64,000 bases of DNA from an uncultured Clostridium sp. (GCA_947570695.1 CANOVB010000005.1:1-64000); one strand, 5' to 3'; counted from the first letter of the stretch, positions 16,029 to 25,353 are shown. Notes: a model not told the origin generated them from the sequence alone. Numbers and translations are program-made.

Positions 16029-16377
16029 CTAAAGAAACCTCCTTTTTAGATATTAATTTAATTTTACTTAAAAGACCACTTCATATTCTAAAAAGAAGAT
16101 TAGAGTTTTTTTGCAAATTAAATTTAGATTTTTATTAAATCCAAATATATTATATATGTAAAAAATATAAAATACAAGCACATTTGGAAAAAAAATAAAA
16201 AAATGTAATAATTATGAAACAAATATGTAACACAAAAGATAAAAATGGCAAAATGAAACATGAAAGCCTTGAAAGAACTGATAAATAGGAGATAGAAAGA
16301 CTCCGACCTTTTTTGACAATTTAGCGCTCCTGTGATATAAAAAAATCATCAAATCGAAAGAAGTAGGTGATTGGAAA
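16029..16377 (+). promoter_or_regulatory. Intergenic region with the veg promoter (16313-16341)
   Basis: A near-ideal promoter for veg lies at TTGACA (16313-16318), 17-base spacer, TATAAA (16336-16341). The left part must hold the promoter of the divergent zinc-ribbon gene, but I cannot single it out. The middle (16150-16260) is A-rich, with no gene or strong structure. Confidence 0.8.
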
Positions 16378-16698
16378 ATGGGAATTTACAGATCTGAAAT
16401 TGCAGACTTAAGAAAAAATATTGGAGAAAATATAGGACAAAAGATTATTATAAAAGAGTCACCAGGAAAGAGAAGTAAACCTCAAGAAAAATCAGCGATA
16501 ATTGAAAATGTATATCAAAGTTATTTTAGAGTAAAATTCGAAGAGGCTGATAGGGTTGGTTCTTATAATTATACAGACCTTTTTACTAGATCAGTAGAAG
16601 TTAGTATGTATAATGGTGAAAGCTATGAGCCATTAGTACAGCCACAATTAGAAATAAAGAAAACAAAAATAAGTCAACCTGTAACAGAAAATTCCTAA
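16378..16698 (+). CDS. veg: Veg family protein
   Basis: 106 aa. It matches Veg of low-GC Gram-positives, including the block GQKIIIKESPGKRSK (residues 20-34), followed by a small-barrel-like region, and a C-terminal tail longer than in Bacillus (about 86 aa). In Bacillus subtilis Veg is abundant and linked to biofilm control; the molecular role is unresolved. ATG 16378 follows AGTAGGTGATTGG. The strong promoter upstream agrees with the high veg expression known from Bacillus. Its terminator begins inside the stop codon region. Confidence 0.9.
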   Translation: MGIYRSEIADLRKNIGENIGQKIIIKESPGKRSKPQEKSAIIENVYQSYFRVKFEEADRVGSYNYTDLFTRSVEVSMYNGESYEPLVQPQLEIKKTKISQPVTENS

Positions 16699-16718
16699 GT
16701 TTTAGGAATTTTTTTTTG
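16690..16718 (+). terminator. Intrinsic terminator of veg
   Basis: AATTCCTAA (16690-16698) pairs with TTAGGAATT (16702-16710) and is followed by T-residues. The left arm contains the veg stop codon. Confidence 0.9.
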
Positions 16719-16768
16719 ACTTCCTCATATAAATGTTATAAAAGATAACATTTAAGGAGGATTTTTTT

Positions 16769-18247
16769 ATGGAGAAAAATGTTGTAGTTATAAATAAAAA
16801 GACTGCTAGTAACACTAAAATAATTGAAATAAATGGAGATATTATAGTTCCAGATATAAAACCAGATATAGTAAATATAATAAACACAAATGCAATACCA
16901 TATATTTACAAAGAAGAGGTAAGTTCTGGAAGAGTGAGGGTTGACGGAAATGTAGATACATGTATAGTGTATCTTGCAGATAATGGAGAAAATAGGAGTA
17001 TACAAACTACACTAACATTTGTAGAAAGTATAGAAGATAGCAATATTAATGAAAATAGTATATCAAAGCAAAAGGTTTATTTAGAGAATATTGAAGCAAA
17101 AGTTTTAAATGAAAGAAAAATTTCAATAAAGGCAAGCTTAAAAATAAAAAGTGATGTTTTTGAAAAAAGCGAAATTTCAATACAAAATGATTTTGAAAAT
17201 ATTGGAGATGTCCAAAAATTAAAAGAAACTTTAGATATAAAATCTATAATTGGAGAAAATAAAGTTAAAACATCTATAAAAGAAGATATATCTGTTGACA
17301 ATAATTATGAAATAGCAGAAATATTAAAAACAGATATACAAATAATTAATTTTGAAAATAAGATAAGCTATAATAAAGTTTTAGCAAAAGCAGATGCTAG
17401 TATTAAAATAATATTTTTAGCGGAAGATGGAAGAATAGGTGTTGCAAGTGCACAAATTCCAATTATGAGCTTTATAGATATAAATAATGTAACAGATACT
17501 AATATATGCAATGTAGAATATACAATTAGAAATATGCTATTTAAAGTAAATTCAAAAGAAATGCATAGTATAAGCTGCCAAGTTGACTTTGAAGTAAACT
17601 GCGAAGCTTATGAAACTAAAACTATAGAAGTTATACAAGATATGTATGGAATAAAAAATACAATCGATTTTATTAGAAAAGATGTGGAAGTACAAATAGA
17701 TAGTAATGAAAGAGCAGAAATAACAAAGATAAATGAGAAAATATTAATTGAAGATATTATGAATATTTATGATGTAGATTGCAAAGCTAATGTTGTAAAT
17801 AGTAGTAAATCAGGGATCTTTTATAATTATGAATGCGAATTAAATTTAGATTTTTATTATGAAGCAGATAATAGAAATGGGTTAAATGTGAAAAATGTAA
17901 AAATTCCATTTATGGTAAAATTTGAAGGAGAAGATGAAAAGATAGAATTTTATATAAATAAAAAGGAATTTCAAATTAGTAATGAAAATGTAGATTCTGA
18001 AATTGAAATTTTAGTAAAACAAAATAATATGAATTTGAAAAAAATTAGCATAATAGAAGATGTTGAAATAAAAGAAAATCAAGAAGATAATGAATATAAA
18101 ATGTTTATGTATTTTGTAAAACAAGGAGATACTATTTGGAATATTGCTAAAAAATTTAAAGTATCAATAAATGATATATTAAAATTAAATGAATTAGAAA
18201 ATCCAGATAAAATAAATATAGGAGATAGATTATATATAATGAGATAA
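16769..18247 (+). CDS. sipL: DUF3794 and LysM spore coat morphogenesis protein (SipL-like)
   Basis: 492 aa. Repeated DUF3794 modules cover the first about 430 residues (for example GDIIVPDIKPDIVNIINT near residue 24, and VRVDGNVDTCIVYL). A single LysM domain closes the protein, with FVKQGDTIWNIAKKFKVS near residue 449 and ending INIGDRLYIMR. This architecture is that of SipL, which in Clostridioides difficile binds SpoIVA to attach the coat to the forespore. It therefore probably acts in the mother cell during sporulation. ATG 16769 follows AAGGAGGATTTTTTT. The assignment rests on domain order; other DUF3794-LysM paralogs exist. Confidence 0.85.
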   Translation: MEKNVVVINKKTASNTKIIEINGDIIVPDIKPDIVNIINTNAIPYIYKEEVSSGRVRVDGNVDTCIVYLADNGENRSIQTTLTFVESIEDSNINENSISKQKVYLENIEAKVLNERKISIKASLKIKSDVFEKSEISIQNDFENIGDVQKLKETLDIKSIIGENKVKTSIKEDISVDNNYEIAEILKTDIQIINFENKISYNKVLAKADASIKIIFLAEDGRIGVASAQIPIMSFIDINNVTDTNICNVEYTIRNMLFKVNSKEMHSISCQVDFEVNCEAYETKTIEVIQDMYGIKNTIDFIRKDVEVQIDSNERAEITKINEKILIEDIMNIYDVDCKANVVNSSKSGIFYNYECELNLDFYYEADNRNGLNVKNVKIPFMVKFEGEDEKIEFYINKKEFQISNENVDSEIEILVKQNNMNLKKISIIEDVEIKENQEDNEYKMFMYFVKQGDTIWNIAKKFKVSINDILKLNELENPDKINIGDRLYIMR

Positions 18248-18248
18248 A

Positions 18249-18270
18249 GGCGGGAAACCGCCACTTTTTA
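18249..18270 (+). terminator. Intrinsic terminator after the sipL-like gene
   Basis: GGCGG and CCGCC pair around a GAAA-type loop, followed by ACTTTTT. It is one of the few GC-rich hairpins in the window. Confidence 0.8.
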
Positions 18271-18485
18271 ATATAATAGGAAAGTTATACTTTCCTATTA
18301 TATTAAATCCTTGCTAAATTTTTTATACAAATTTATTACATAAATTCGGTACACGAACAAATTTACTGAAAATTCGAAAATTTTTCAGATTTGTTTTTAT
18401 AGGAATTTGTTTTGCAATTTCTATAATATAAATTCTTTGCCAAAATTATATACGAATTTGTTGAGAAATCTTTGATTTTCAGTTT
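18270..18485. repeat. Dispersed intergenic repeat, copy C, with a perfect 16-bp palindrome
   Basis: It begins with a perfect hairpin, AATATAATAGGAAAGT (18270-18285), a TAT loop, and its complement to 18304. Then follow AAATCCTTGCTAAATTTTTT and ATACAAATTT, then a second module: TATAGGAATTTG...CAATTTCTATAATATA followed by AAATTCTTTGCCAAAATT and ATACGAATTTG. The first 100 bases repeat the plan of the last 100, as in copy A. It ends at the yunB ribosome-binding site. Confidence 0.75.
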
Positions 18486-18498
18486 TATAGGAGGTGAA

Positions 18499-19191
18499 AT
18501 GAAAGATAGATTATATTCAAGAAAGAGAATAAAATTGCCAGATTTTAGAAAAATCAATAGTTTTAAAATAATATTATTAATTTTATTGGTTACAATAATC
18601 ATATGTATTATAATTTTTTTAAATACAGCATATCCTGTATTTAAAGCGACTTGTGAAACAGCAGCTTCATCAAAAGGTAATAAAATTATAAGTGATGAAG
18701 TAAGTAAAATCATGAAAGATTATAATTATGATAATCTTATAAATATAGAAAAAGATGTGGAAGGAAATATAACATTAATAAAATCAAATGCAATAACAAT
18801 AAATGAAATAGTAAGTAAAATAACAAAGAATATTCAAAAAGAATTTGATGGAATTCCCACAATTACAGTATTAATAAATATGGGAGCAGTTAGTGGAATA
18901 AGTGTATTAAAAAATTTAGAACCAAGATTTGAAGTAGAATTGGAAAGTGCAGGAAATTTAAATGCAAGTTTAAGAACGGAGTTTAAAGCAGTAGGAATTA
19001 ATCAAACACATCACAAAGTTTATTTACAATTAGATGCTAGAGTTGGAATATTAACTCCATTTGCCACATTTGGAAAAGATATAAATTCAGAAGTATTATT
19101 AACAGAAGCAATAATAGTTGGTAAAGTACCAGAGTCATACTATAATTTGAATGGAGTGGAAGAAAAGGAAACATATAATTTTATAGAATAA
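18499..19191 (+). CDS. yunB: Sporulation protein YunB
   Basis: 230 aa. An N-terminal basic stretch precedes one transmembrane helix (about residues 25-47), with the remainder outside the cytoplasm. Segments such as FDGIPTITVLINMGAVSGI, EVELESAGNLNASLRTEF and ARVGILTPFATFGKDI fit YunB, a sigma-E-controlled protein needed for normal spore formation in Bacillus. Molecular function is not established. I start at ATG 18499 behind AGGAGGTGAA; the frame is open to 18472 but that part lies in the repeat element. Confidence 0.88.
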   Translation: MKDRLYSRKRIKLPDFRKINSFKIILLILLVTIIICIIIFLNTAYPVFKATCETAASSKGNKIISDEVSKIMKDYNYDNLINIEKDVEGNITLIKSNAITINEIVSKITKNIQKEFDGIPTITVLINMGAVSGISVLKNLEPRFEVELESAGNLNASLRTEFKAVGINQTHHKVYLQLDARVGILTPFATFGKDINSEVLLTEAIIVGKVPESYYNLNGVEEKETYNFIE

Positions 19192-19206
19192 TTAAATATG
19201 GATACA

Positions 19207-19240
19207 ATAAAAGTGATGGAAAACATCACTTTTATTGTTT
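19207..19240 (+). terminator. Intrinsic terminator after yunB
   Basis: AATAAAAGTGATG (19207-19219) and CATCACTTTTATT form a perfect 13-bp stem around a GAAAA loop. Confidence 0.85.
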
Positions 19241-19244
19241 AAAA

Positions 19245-19385
19245 GAAAAATGTGTTACACTTTTTATTATATATGGATTTAAGTAACTTTGTACAGAAAA
19301 AATCGAAGAAAATTTTTGAACTTGTAACTCTTCTTATCTGTAGCAAATAAAATGAGCTACAAATAAGTTGTTATATAGAATTAAC
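19245..19385. repeat. Dispersed intergenic repeat, copy D (degenerate)
   Basis: TTTGTACAGAAA and AAATGAGCTACAAATAAGTT (near 19350) match the same blocks of copy A (AAATGAGCTACAGATAAGTT near 8980). The hairpin ends are largely lost. It lies between the convergent yunB and spoVB-like genes. Confidence 0.5.
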
Positions 19386-19427
19386 GAATAATATATTTTT
19401 AATATTAATATTGTATACAAACTCTAC

Positions 19428-20759
19428 TTAAGAAGTTTTAGGTTTAAAATAAACTATTTTTATTAATTGAAATAGGCTAATTGTAAAATTTAGAATTTCA
19501 CTCATATAAATAGATATAATATAACCTAATAAACCAAGTTTAGGTACGCAAAAATAAATAAAACTTACACTAATTGCTAAATCTAAAATATTTATTAGCA
19601 TAACACCAACTTGAGCATCTAATCCTCTAAGAATACTATCAACAACAGTGTCAACATAAATAAAAGTAGCAAGAGGGGCTAAGATTTTTATATAATATCC
19701 AGAAGTAGCATCTTTGTAAATTAAATTTCCTAAACAATCAGAAAAAACAAATAGTAATATAGTTAAAGATAATGATGCGATACCAATCAATAATAGTAAA
19801 ATAGTAGTCATTTGTTTTGTCCTTTTAAAATCCTTTTTTGTATAATATCTAGCAAATTCAGGAATTAAAAGACTAGCAAACGATTTTACTAATATATCTG
19901 GAAACATAATAATAGGAAGAGCCATTCCATTAATGATTCCATATTTAGATAGAGATTCTGCACAATTAATACCACTTTTTTCTAAACTAGAGGGAATTAT
20001 AAGCTGTTTTAAAGTAGTAAGACCAGAACGAATATAGGAAGTAATTGCAATAGGTATTGAGATTCTAAGAGTTCTGTAAGTATAGTTATTCTTTTTTGCA
20101 AGTTCTGGTATATTGTTGTATTTCTTTTTATCTAATAGGTAAATAATATAAATATATACAAAAGATATAATTTCAGAGATTAAATCACCTAAAATCAATG
20201 AAAAACATGCATAATTTAGACCTTTAGGCAAAAATAAACTTATTAAAAAAGCAGAAACTAAAACTTTAGCAACATGTTCAATAAATTGACCAATAGCATT
20301 TTTATAAATTCTGCGAACTCCTGCAAAATATCCAGAAATTGCAGATGACATTGCAATTAAAGGTAAGGCAAGACAAACAAGATGAATAACAGCAGGAGAA
20401 ACTTTGTTATGTAAGCAATTAGAAATTATAAAATCAGTATTTATCCAAAAAATAGTACTAGTTGAAAGACTAGTGATTAAAGTTATGTATAAACATTTTT
20501 TCATAACATTTTTTATACCACCAGAATTATCAAGAGCTAACTCCTCTGAAATAATACGAGTAACAGCTAAATTAATTCCAGAAGTAGCAAGAGTAATTCC
20601 AAATAAATATACAGACATAACTAGTTGGTAAATACCTAAAGCTTCAGTTCCAATTTTTCTAGAAACATAAGCAGTAAAATAAATATCAATTCCTCTAAAA
20701 ATAAGAGAAGTTATTATAAGAATTGATGTGTTAAAAATAAAAAACTTAAATCTTTTCAA
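19428..20759 (-). CDS. spoVB: SpoVB/MurJ-like polysaccharide flippase
   Basis: 443 aa on the minus strand, with about 14 hydrophobic helices. The opening FRGIDIYFTAYVSRKIGTEA and LGIYQLVMSVYLFGITLATS are typical of the SpoVB branch of the MOP/MATE superfamily, which is implicated in flipping lipid-linked precursors for the spore cortex. The true start is TTG at 20759, behind AAGGTGATTA on the minus strand. The frame is open 66 codons farther upstream, but that part has no ribosome-binding site and is unlike the family. A glycan cluster starts divergently, yet its own flippase is elsewhere (30306), which favours a sporulation role here. Confidence 0.82.
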   Translation of the reverse strand: MKRFKFFIFNTSILIITSLIFRGIDIYFTAYVSRKIGTEALGIYQLVMSVYLFGITLATSGINLAVTRIISEELALDNSGGIKNVMKKCLYITLITSLSTSTIFWINTDFIISNCLHNKVSPAVIHLVCLALPLIAMSSAISGYFAGVRRIYKNAIGQFIEHVAKVLVSAFLISLFLPKGLNYACFSLILGDLISEIISFVYIYIIYLLDKKKYNNIPELAKKNNYTYRTLRISIPIAITSYIRSGLTTLKQLIIPSSLEKSGINCAESLSKYGIINGMALPIIMFPDILVKSFASLLIPEFARYYTKKDFKRTKQMTTILLLLIGIASLSLTILLFVFSDCLGNLIYKDATSGYYIKILAPLATFIYVDTVVDSILRGLDAQVGVMLINILDLAISVSFIYFCVPKLGLLGYIISIYMSEILNFTISLFQLIKIVYFKPKTS

Positions 20760-21053
20760 AATAATCACCTTAAAAATACTTTTTTTAGAGTATATGAAAG
20801 ATGCCATATAAATAGAATAAAAAGGTGCGAAACATATATGAAACCACTTTGAAACAAACGATAAGAAAATGACATAAAAATGATATAAATATTCCAAACA
20901 ATAGTAAAATAGGGAAAAAATGGCAAAAAAACAACTAAAATAATGTGAACATATCATGAAAAGCTTGTATCCGTAGCAAATATGTGTTATAATTAAAACT
21001 GGTTATATGGAATAAAGCAAGAATTTATGAAAGTTTTTTAGGAGGGGAGAATT
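20760..21053 (+). promoter_or_regulatory. Divergent promoter region; glycan cluster promoter at 20965-20993
   Basis: TTGTAT (20965-20970), 17-base spacer ending in TGT, then TATAAT (20988-20993): a strong extended -10 promoter about 60 bp before the first glycan gene. Upstream, ATAAAAATGATATAAATATT (20875-20894) recurs almost exactly before the SSB-like gene near 55.75 kb, also ahead of its promoter, and may be a shared regulatory site. Confidence 0.78.
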
Positions 21054-22415
21054 GTGGAAGAAAACGATATAATAATTCCATTAGATATCGAAAACTTACA
21101 AGAAAACATTTCACATAAATTATATAAAAGCACTAAAGCAATAGTAAAATCTATAGTAATGAGAATTATAGAAATAATAATATCATTAATAGGAATTATT
21201 GCATTAGTACCATTAACTATTGTAGTATTTTTCCAGAACTTAAAAAATAAGGACTATGGAAGAATATTTTATGTGCAAGAAAGAATTGGAAAAAATGGAA
21301 AAACATTTAAAATGTTTAAATTTAGAACAATGGTAGAAAACGCAGATGAAATATTAGAAGCGATGTTACAAGATAAAGATATAAAAGAAGAATATGAAAA
21401 ATATAGAAAACTACAAAATGATCCAAGATTAACAAAATTTGGAAAAGTATTAAGAAGAACAGGGTTAGATGAGTTTCCACAATTTATAAATGTATTGAAA
21501 GGAGATATGAGCTTAGTAGGACCAAGACCATATTTACCAGAAGAAAAAGAAAGAATGGGAACATATTATAAATACATTATACAACATAGACCAGGAATTA
21601 CAGGTGCATATCAGATATCTGGAAAAGAAAAAATAGAGTTTTTAGATAGATTAGATATGGATGTTAGATATCATTATAGAAGCTCAATTTTATTAGATAT
21701 AAAAATTGCAATAATAACAATGCTAATCACTTTAAGAAGAAGAGAAACGTATAGAGTTGGAAGTGTAACAGTAGATACTTTAGGATATATATCTAGAGGA
21801 ATAACATTATTTGTAAAAAGAATCATAGATATAATTGGAGCTATTTGTGGAATAATAATTTTAATACCACTTACAGCGATAGTAGCTATTGTAAATTTTA
21901 TTAATAAAGAAAATGGACCATTATTTTATTCACATGAAAGAATAGGAAAAGATGGAAAACATTTCAAAATGTATAAATTCAGAAGTATGGTTGTTGGAGC
22001 AGATGAAATATTAGAAAAAATGATGTCAGAAGATGAAGAAGTACGTAAAGAATTTGAAGAAACAAGAAAATTAAAAAATGATCCAAGAATAACAAAAATA
22101 GGAAAAATTTTGAGAAAAACAAGTTTAGATGAATTTCCACAATTTATAAATGTATTAAAAGGTGAAATGAGCCTAGTAGGACCAAGAGCTGTTATAGAAG
22201 GTGAAATAGAATTATTTGGAGAACATAAATCAGAAGTTTTAAGCGTAAAACCAGGAATTACAGGATATTGGGCTGCTAATGGTAGAAGTGATACAACTTA
22301 TGAAGAAAGAGTAAAATTGGAAACATACTATGCAAATAATATGTCTATACCTTTAGATATTGAAATACTAGCAAAAACAGTTATTTCTGTTGTGAAAAAA
22401 GAAGGAGCTATATAA
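21054..22415 (+). CDS. Tandem bacterial sugar transferase: two fused phosphoglycosyl transferase domains
   Basis: 453 aa holding two complete WcaJ/PglC-type domains. Domain 1 spans about residues 28-225 and domain 2 about 235-453. Each has its own hydrophobic membrane helix ending at a Pro (IIALVPLTIV, IIILIPLTAI), the KFRTM or KFRSM motif, the Asp-Glu dyad in LDEFPQFINVLKG, and a SLVGPR block. Such enzymes move a sugar phosphate from a UDP-sugar to undecaprenyl phosphate, the first step of polymer assembly. Having two in one chain is unusual. The DNA of the halves is still similar around LDEFPQF, suggesting internal duplication. GTG 21054 follows AGGAGGGGAGAATT. It is first in the cluster. 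Confidence 0.9.
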   Translation: MEENDIIIPLDIENLQENISHKLYKSTKAIVKSIVMRIIEIIISLIGIIALVPLTIVVFFQNLKNKDYGRIFYVQERIGKNGKTFKMFKFRTMVENADEILEAMLQDKDIKEEYEKYRKLQNDPRLTKFGKVLRRTGLDEFPQFINVLKGDMSLVGPRPYLPEEKERMGTYYKYIIQHRPGITGAYQISGKEKIEFLDRLDMDVRYHYRSSILLDIKIAIITMLITLRRRETYRVGSVTVDTLGYISRGITLFVKRIIDIIGAICGIIILIPLTAIVAIVNFINKENGPLFYSHERIGKDGKHFKMYKFRSMVVGADEILEKMMSEDEEVRKEFEETRKLKNDPRITKIGKILRKTSLDEFPQFINVLKGEMSLVGPRAVIEGEIELFGEHKSEVLSVKPGITGYWAANGRSDTTYEERVKLETYYANNMSIPLDIEILAKTVISVVKKEGAI

Positions 22416-23540
22416 GTGAAAAATACAGAAGAACCAATTAGAGTTGCTCAAATTATGGGTAAGATGAACTCTGGCGGCGTGGAATCTTGTGTAATGAATT
22501 ATTATAGAAATATTGACAGAACAAAAGTACAATTTGATTTTATTGTTATTGAAGGGTCAACATTACCACAAAGAGAGGAAATTGAAAAATTAGGCGGTAA
22601 TATTATAGAAATTCCGTCTTATATACATATTTTCAAATATATTATAGAGTTAATAAAAATATTTAAACAAAATAAATATAAAATTGTTCATTCTCATTTA
22701 AATACTTTAAGTATATTACCATTATTTTCTGCTTATATAGCGAAAGTGCCTAACAGAATTGCTCATTCTCATTCTACAAGTAATAAAGAAGAAACTATTA
22801 AAAATATATTAAAAAATATTTTAAAACCATTTTCTAAAATTTTTGCTACAAAATTTATTGCATGTAGTGAATATGCCGGAAGATGGCTTTTTGGAAGTAA
22901 AGCATTTGAAAATAAAAAAATTGAAATAATGAAAAATGCGATTGACCTAGATAAATTTAAATATGATAAAGAAATTAGAAGTCAAGTAAGAAAAGAATTG
23001 AATATTGAAGAAAAATTTGTAATAGGACATGTAGGAAGATTTATGAAGCAGAAAAATCATGAATTCTTGATTGAAACATTTTATGAAGTCCAAAAAAAGA
23101 GAGAAGATTCAATCCTTTTATTAATTGGAGAGGGACCTTTAGAAGAAAAAATAAAGAAAAAAGTGAAGTTATTAAATATAGAAGAAAAGGTCATTTTTTT
23201 AGGTGCAAAGAATAATGTAAACGAATATATGCAAGCAATGGATTTGTTTGTATTTCCAAGTTTATATGAAGGACTAGGAATTGTTGTAATAGAGGCTCAA
23301 GCTTTAGGAATAACATGTATTTGTTCGAATAATGTACCTAAAGATGTAGATATTATCGGAAATGTTGAATTCCTTCCTAATAATTCGCTAGAAAAATGGG
23401 AAAAAATGATTGTAGATTGTGAATATTTACAGAGTGAAAGAAAAATTGATGTAGAAAAAATAAGAAGAGCTGGATATGATATTAAAATATCAAATTTACA
23501 ATTACAAAATTGTTATTTAAATATGGTTAACAGAGGATAA
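22416..23540 (+). CDS. Glycosyltransferase family 4
   Basis: 374 aa, GT-B fold. The N-terminal half has GGVESCVMNYYRNID and VHSHLNTLS. The C-terminal donor domain has IGHVGRFMKQKNHEF and the E-x7-E motif in PSLYEGLGIVVIEAQ. The family transfers sugars from nucleotide donors with retention. The closest functional picture is an EpsF or CapM-like capsule transferase acting on the lipid-linked first sugar; donor unknown. The GTG start abuts the previous stop with no gap, so it is coupled to the phosphoglycosyl transferase. Confidence 0.88.
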   Translation: MKNTEEPIRVAQIMGKMNSGGVESCVMNYYRNIDRTKVQFDFIVIEGSTLPQREEIEKLGGNIIEIPSYIHIFKYIIELIKIFKQNKYKIVHSHLNTLSILPLFSAYIAKVPNRIAHSHSTSNKEETIKNILKNILKPFSKIFATKFIACSEYAGRWLFGSKAFENKKIEIMKNAIDLDKFKYDKEIRSQVRKELNIEEKFVIGHVGRFMKQKNHEFLIETFYEVQKKREDSILLLIGEGPLEEKIKKKVKLLNIEEKVIFLGAKNNVNEYMQAMDLFVFPSLYEGLGIVVIEAQALGITCICSNNVPKDVDIIGNVEFLPNNSLEKWEKMIVDCEYLQSERKIDVEKIRRAGYDIKISNLQLQNCYLNMVNRG

Positions 23541-23545
23541 ATTAG

Positions 23546-24388
23546 ATGAAAAAAAATAAAATTTCAGCTGTAACAGTTTTATATAATTTTGACGAAAAAG
23601 TAATTAGTAATATAAAAACTTATGAGAATTATGTAGATGAAGTAATTTTGATTGATAATTCTGACACTTCAGATTATTTTAATTTATATAAAGAACAATT
23701 AAAAAAGTATACATATATATCGATGAACGGAAATACTGGAATAGCTGTAGCTCTAAATAGAGGAATTGAATATTCAAAAGAAAAAGGATATGATTGGGTA
23801 ATTACTTTTGACCAAGATAGCTATTTAAGAAATAATATAATTGACATATATGAAAATTATATAGATAAGCTTAATGATGACAAAATTGTTATTTTATCAC
23901 CAATATACTTTTTTGACAGAAAGAAAACAGAAGAATTTATAGGAACAAAAGAGTTAAAATATGTAATGCAATCTGCAAATTTAGTTAATATAAATAACTT
24001 TTTTAGCATTGGAAAATTTAAAGAAGAATTTTTTATTGATGTAGTGGATTATGAATTTTGTCTAAGAGCAAGACAAAAAGGATATAAAATAATTTGTTGT
24101 GGAGAAGCAAAGTTAGAACATTCTCCAGCTATTACTAGGGAGAGCAAAATTTTAAAAATAAAATTTGGCTATTGTAGTCCTCTTAGAATATATTATCAAG
24201 CAAGAAACTTATTATGGACAGCGAAAAAATATAAAAACATAAATATGCTAACTATATTAATCTACAAACTATTTAAAATTATAGTATTTTTTGATAACAA
24301 AAGAAAATTTTTAGATTACTATTTTAAAGGGATTAAAGATTGTAGAAAAAATAGATTTGGAGCTTTTAATGAAAATGAAAAAAAGTAA
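23546..24388 (+). CDS. Glycosyltransferase family 2 (rhamnosyltransferase-like)
   Basis: 280 aa, GT-A fold without membrane helices. AVTVLYNFDEKVISNI starts the nucleotide-binding region; VILIDNSD and the metal-binding DQD (residues 89-91, in VITFDQDSY) follow; FIDVVDYEFCLRARQKG holds the usual later acidic motif. The pattern is closest to RfbF-type dTDP-rhamnosyltransferases, but no dTDP-rhamnose genes are in the window, so the donor is uncertain. Its end overlaps the next gene by about 20 bases. Confidence 0.85.
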   Translation: MKKNKISAVTVLYNFDEKVISNIKTYENYVDEVILIDNSDTSDYFNLYKEQLKKYTYISMNGNTGIAVALNRGIEYSKEKGYDWVITFDQDSYLRNNIIDIYENYIDKLNDDKIVILSPIYFFDRKKTEEFIGTKELKYVMQSANLVNINNFFSIGKFKEEFFIDVVDYEFCLRARQKGYKIICCGEAKLEHSPAITRESKILKIKFGYCSPLRIYYQARNLLWTAKKYKNINMLTILIYKLFKIIVFFDNKRKFLDYYFKGIKDCRKNRFGAFNENEKK

Positions 24389-25346
24389 AGTATCTATAGT
24401 ATTACCAATATATAATGTAGAGAAATATTTAAGAAGATGTATAGATAGTGTCATAAATCAAACTTTAAGAGAGATAGAAATTATCTTAGTTGATGATGGC
24501 TCACCTGATGATTGCGGGCAAATTTGTGATGAATATTGTAAGAAAGATGAAAGAATTAAAGTAATACATCAAAAAAACAGAGGTTTATCAGCAGCAAGAA
24601 ATTCTGGAATAGAAATAGCAACATCAGAGTACATATGTTTTATAGATAGCGATGATTATATTGAAAAAGATATGATTGAGTATTTATATAATAATGCTAA
24701 GAAATATAATACAGATATAACTTGTTGTGGTTTTACAAATATTTATGAAAATGGAATTAATGAAAAAATAACAACAGTAAAAGAAAAAAAGATTTATTCT
24801 AGTAAAGAAGCACTAGATATTCATCTATTATCAGGATATATAGAGGTTGTAGCTTGGAATAAACTATATAAATTGGAGTTGTTTGCAAATATAAGATACC
24901 CAGAAGGGCTATTATATGAGGACATGCTAACAACTTATAAATTACTAGATATTTCAAATAATATTTTATTATTACCAGATAGTAAATATTATTATTGCAA
25001 AAGGAAAAATTCTATTGGAGCAAATACATTTTCAAATAAAATGCTTAAATTACTTGATGCATGTGATGAAGTAACAAACTTTACTATAAATAAATATTCA
25101 AACTTGGATAATATAAAAATAGCACAAATACAATGGTATATAGTGGTATTAAATAAAATGATAATATCGAATGATTTAGATAAAAAGTTATTAAATAAAA
25201 CGAAGAAAATGATAAAAGATAATTTATTTATTTTAATTAAAAACAATTATTTAAATAAGACTAGAAAAATTCAAAATTTATTATTATTAATTAATACAAA
25301 ATTATATATTTTTATATATAAAAAATTTTTACAAAAGTATAGATGA
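24369..25346 (+). CDS. Glycosyltransferase family 2 (EpsJ-like)
   Basis: 325 aa. It shows the textbook GT2 start VSIVLPIYNVEKYLRRCIDS, then VDDGSPDDCG, GLSAARNSGIEIA and the DxD region CFIDSDDYI. The C-terminal part is AT-rich, Lys/Asn/Leu-rich and more variable, as in capsule transferases. ATG 24369 is chosen because GGAG lies six bases upstream; another ATG is two codons later. It overlaps the preceding transferase and is followed by the polymerase/ligase-like gene after seven bases. Confidence 0.88.
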   Translation: MKMKKSKVSIVLPIYNVEKYLRRCIDSVINQTLREIEIILVDDGSPDDCGQICDEYCKKDERIKVIHQKNRGLSAARNSGIEIATSEYICFIDSDDYIEKDMIEYLYNNAKKYNTDITCCGFTNIYENGINEKITTVKEKKIYSSKEALDIHLLSGYIEVVAWNKLYKLELFANIRYPEGLLYEDMLTTYKLLDISNNILLLPDSKYYYCKRKNSIGANTFSNKMLKLLDACDEVTNFTINKYSNLDNIKIAQIQWYIVVLNKMIISNDLDKKLLNKTKKMIKDNLFILIKNNYLNKTRKIQNLLLLINTKLYIFIYKKFLQKYR

Positions 25347-25353
25347 GGGATAA

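Noticed and set aside
19428..20957. 66-codon N-terminal extension of the SpoVB-like protein
   Set aside because: The extension has no ribosome-binding site, overlaps the divergent promoter region and is unlike the family; TTG at 20759 has AAGGTGA upstream.
21054..22415. Tandem sugar transferase as an assembly duplication
   Set aside because: The two halves differ throughout in sequence and have separate, well-formed N-terminal helices, so they are not a repeated read segment.
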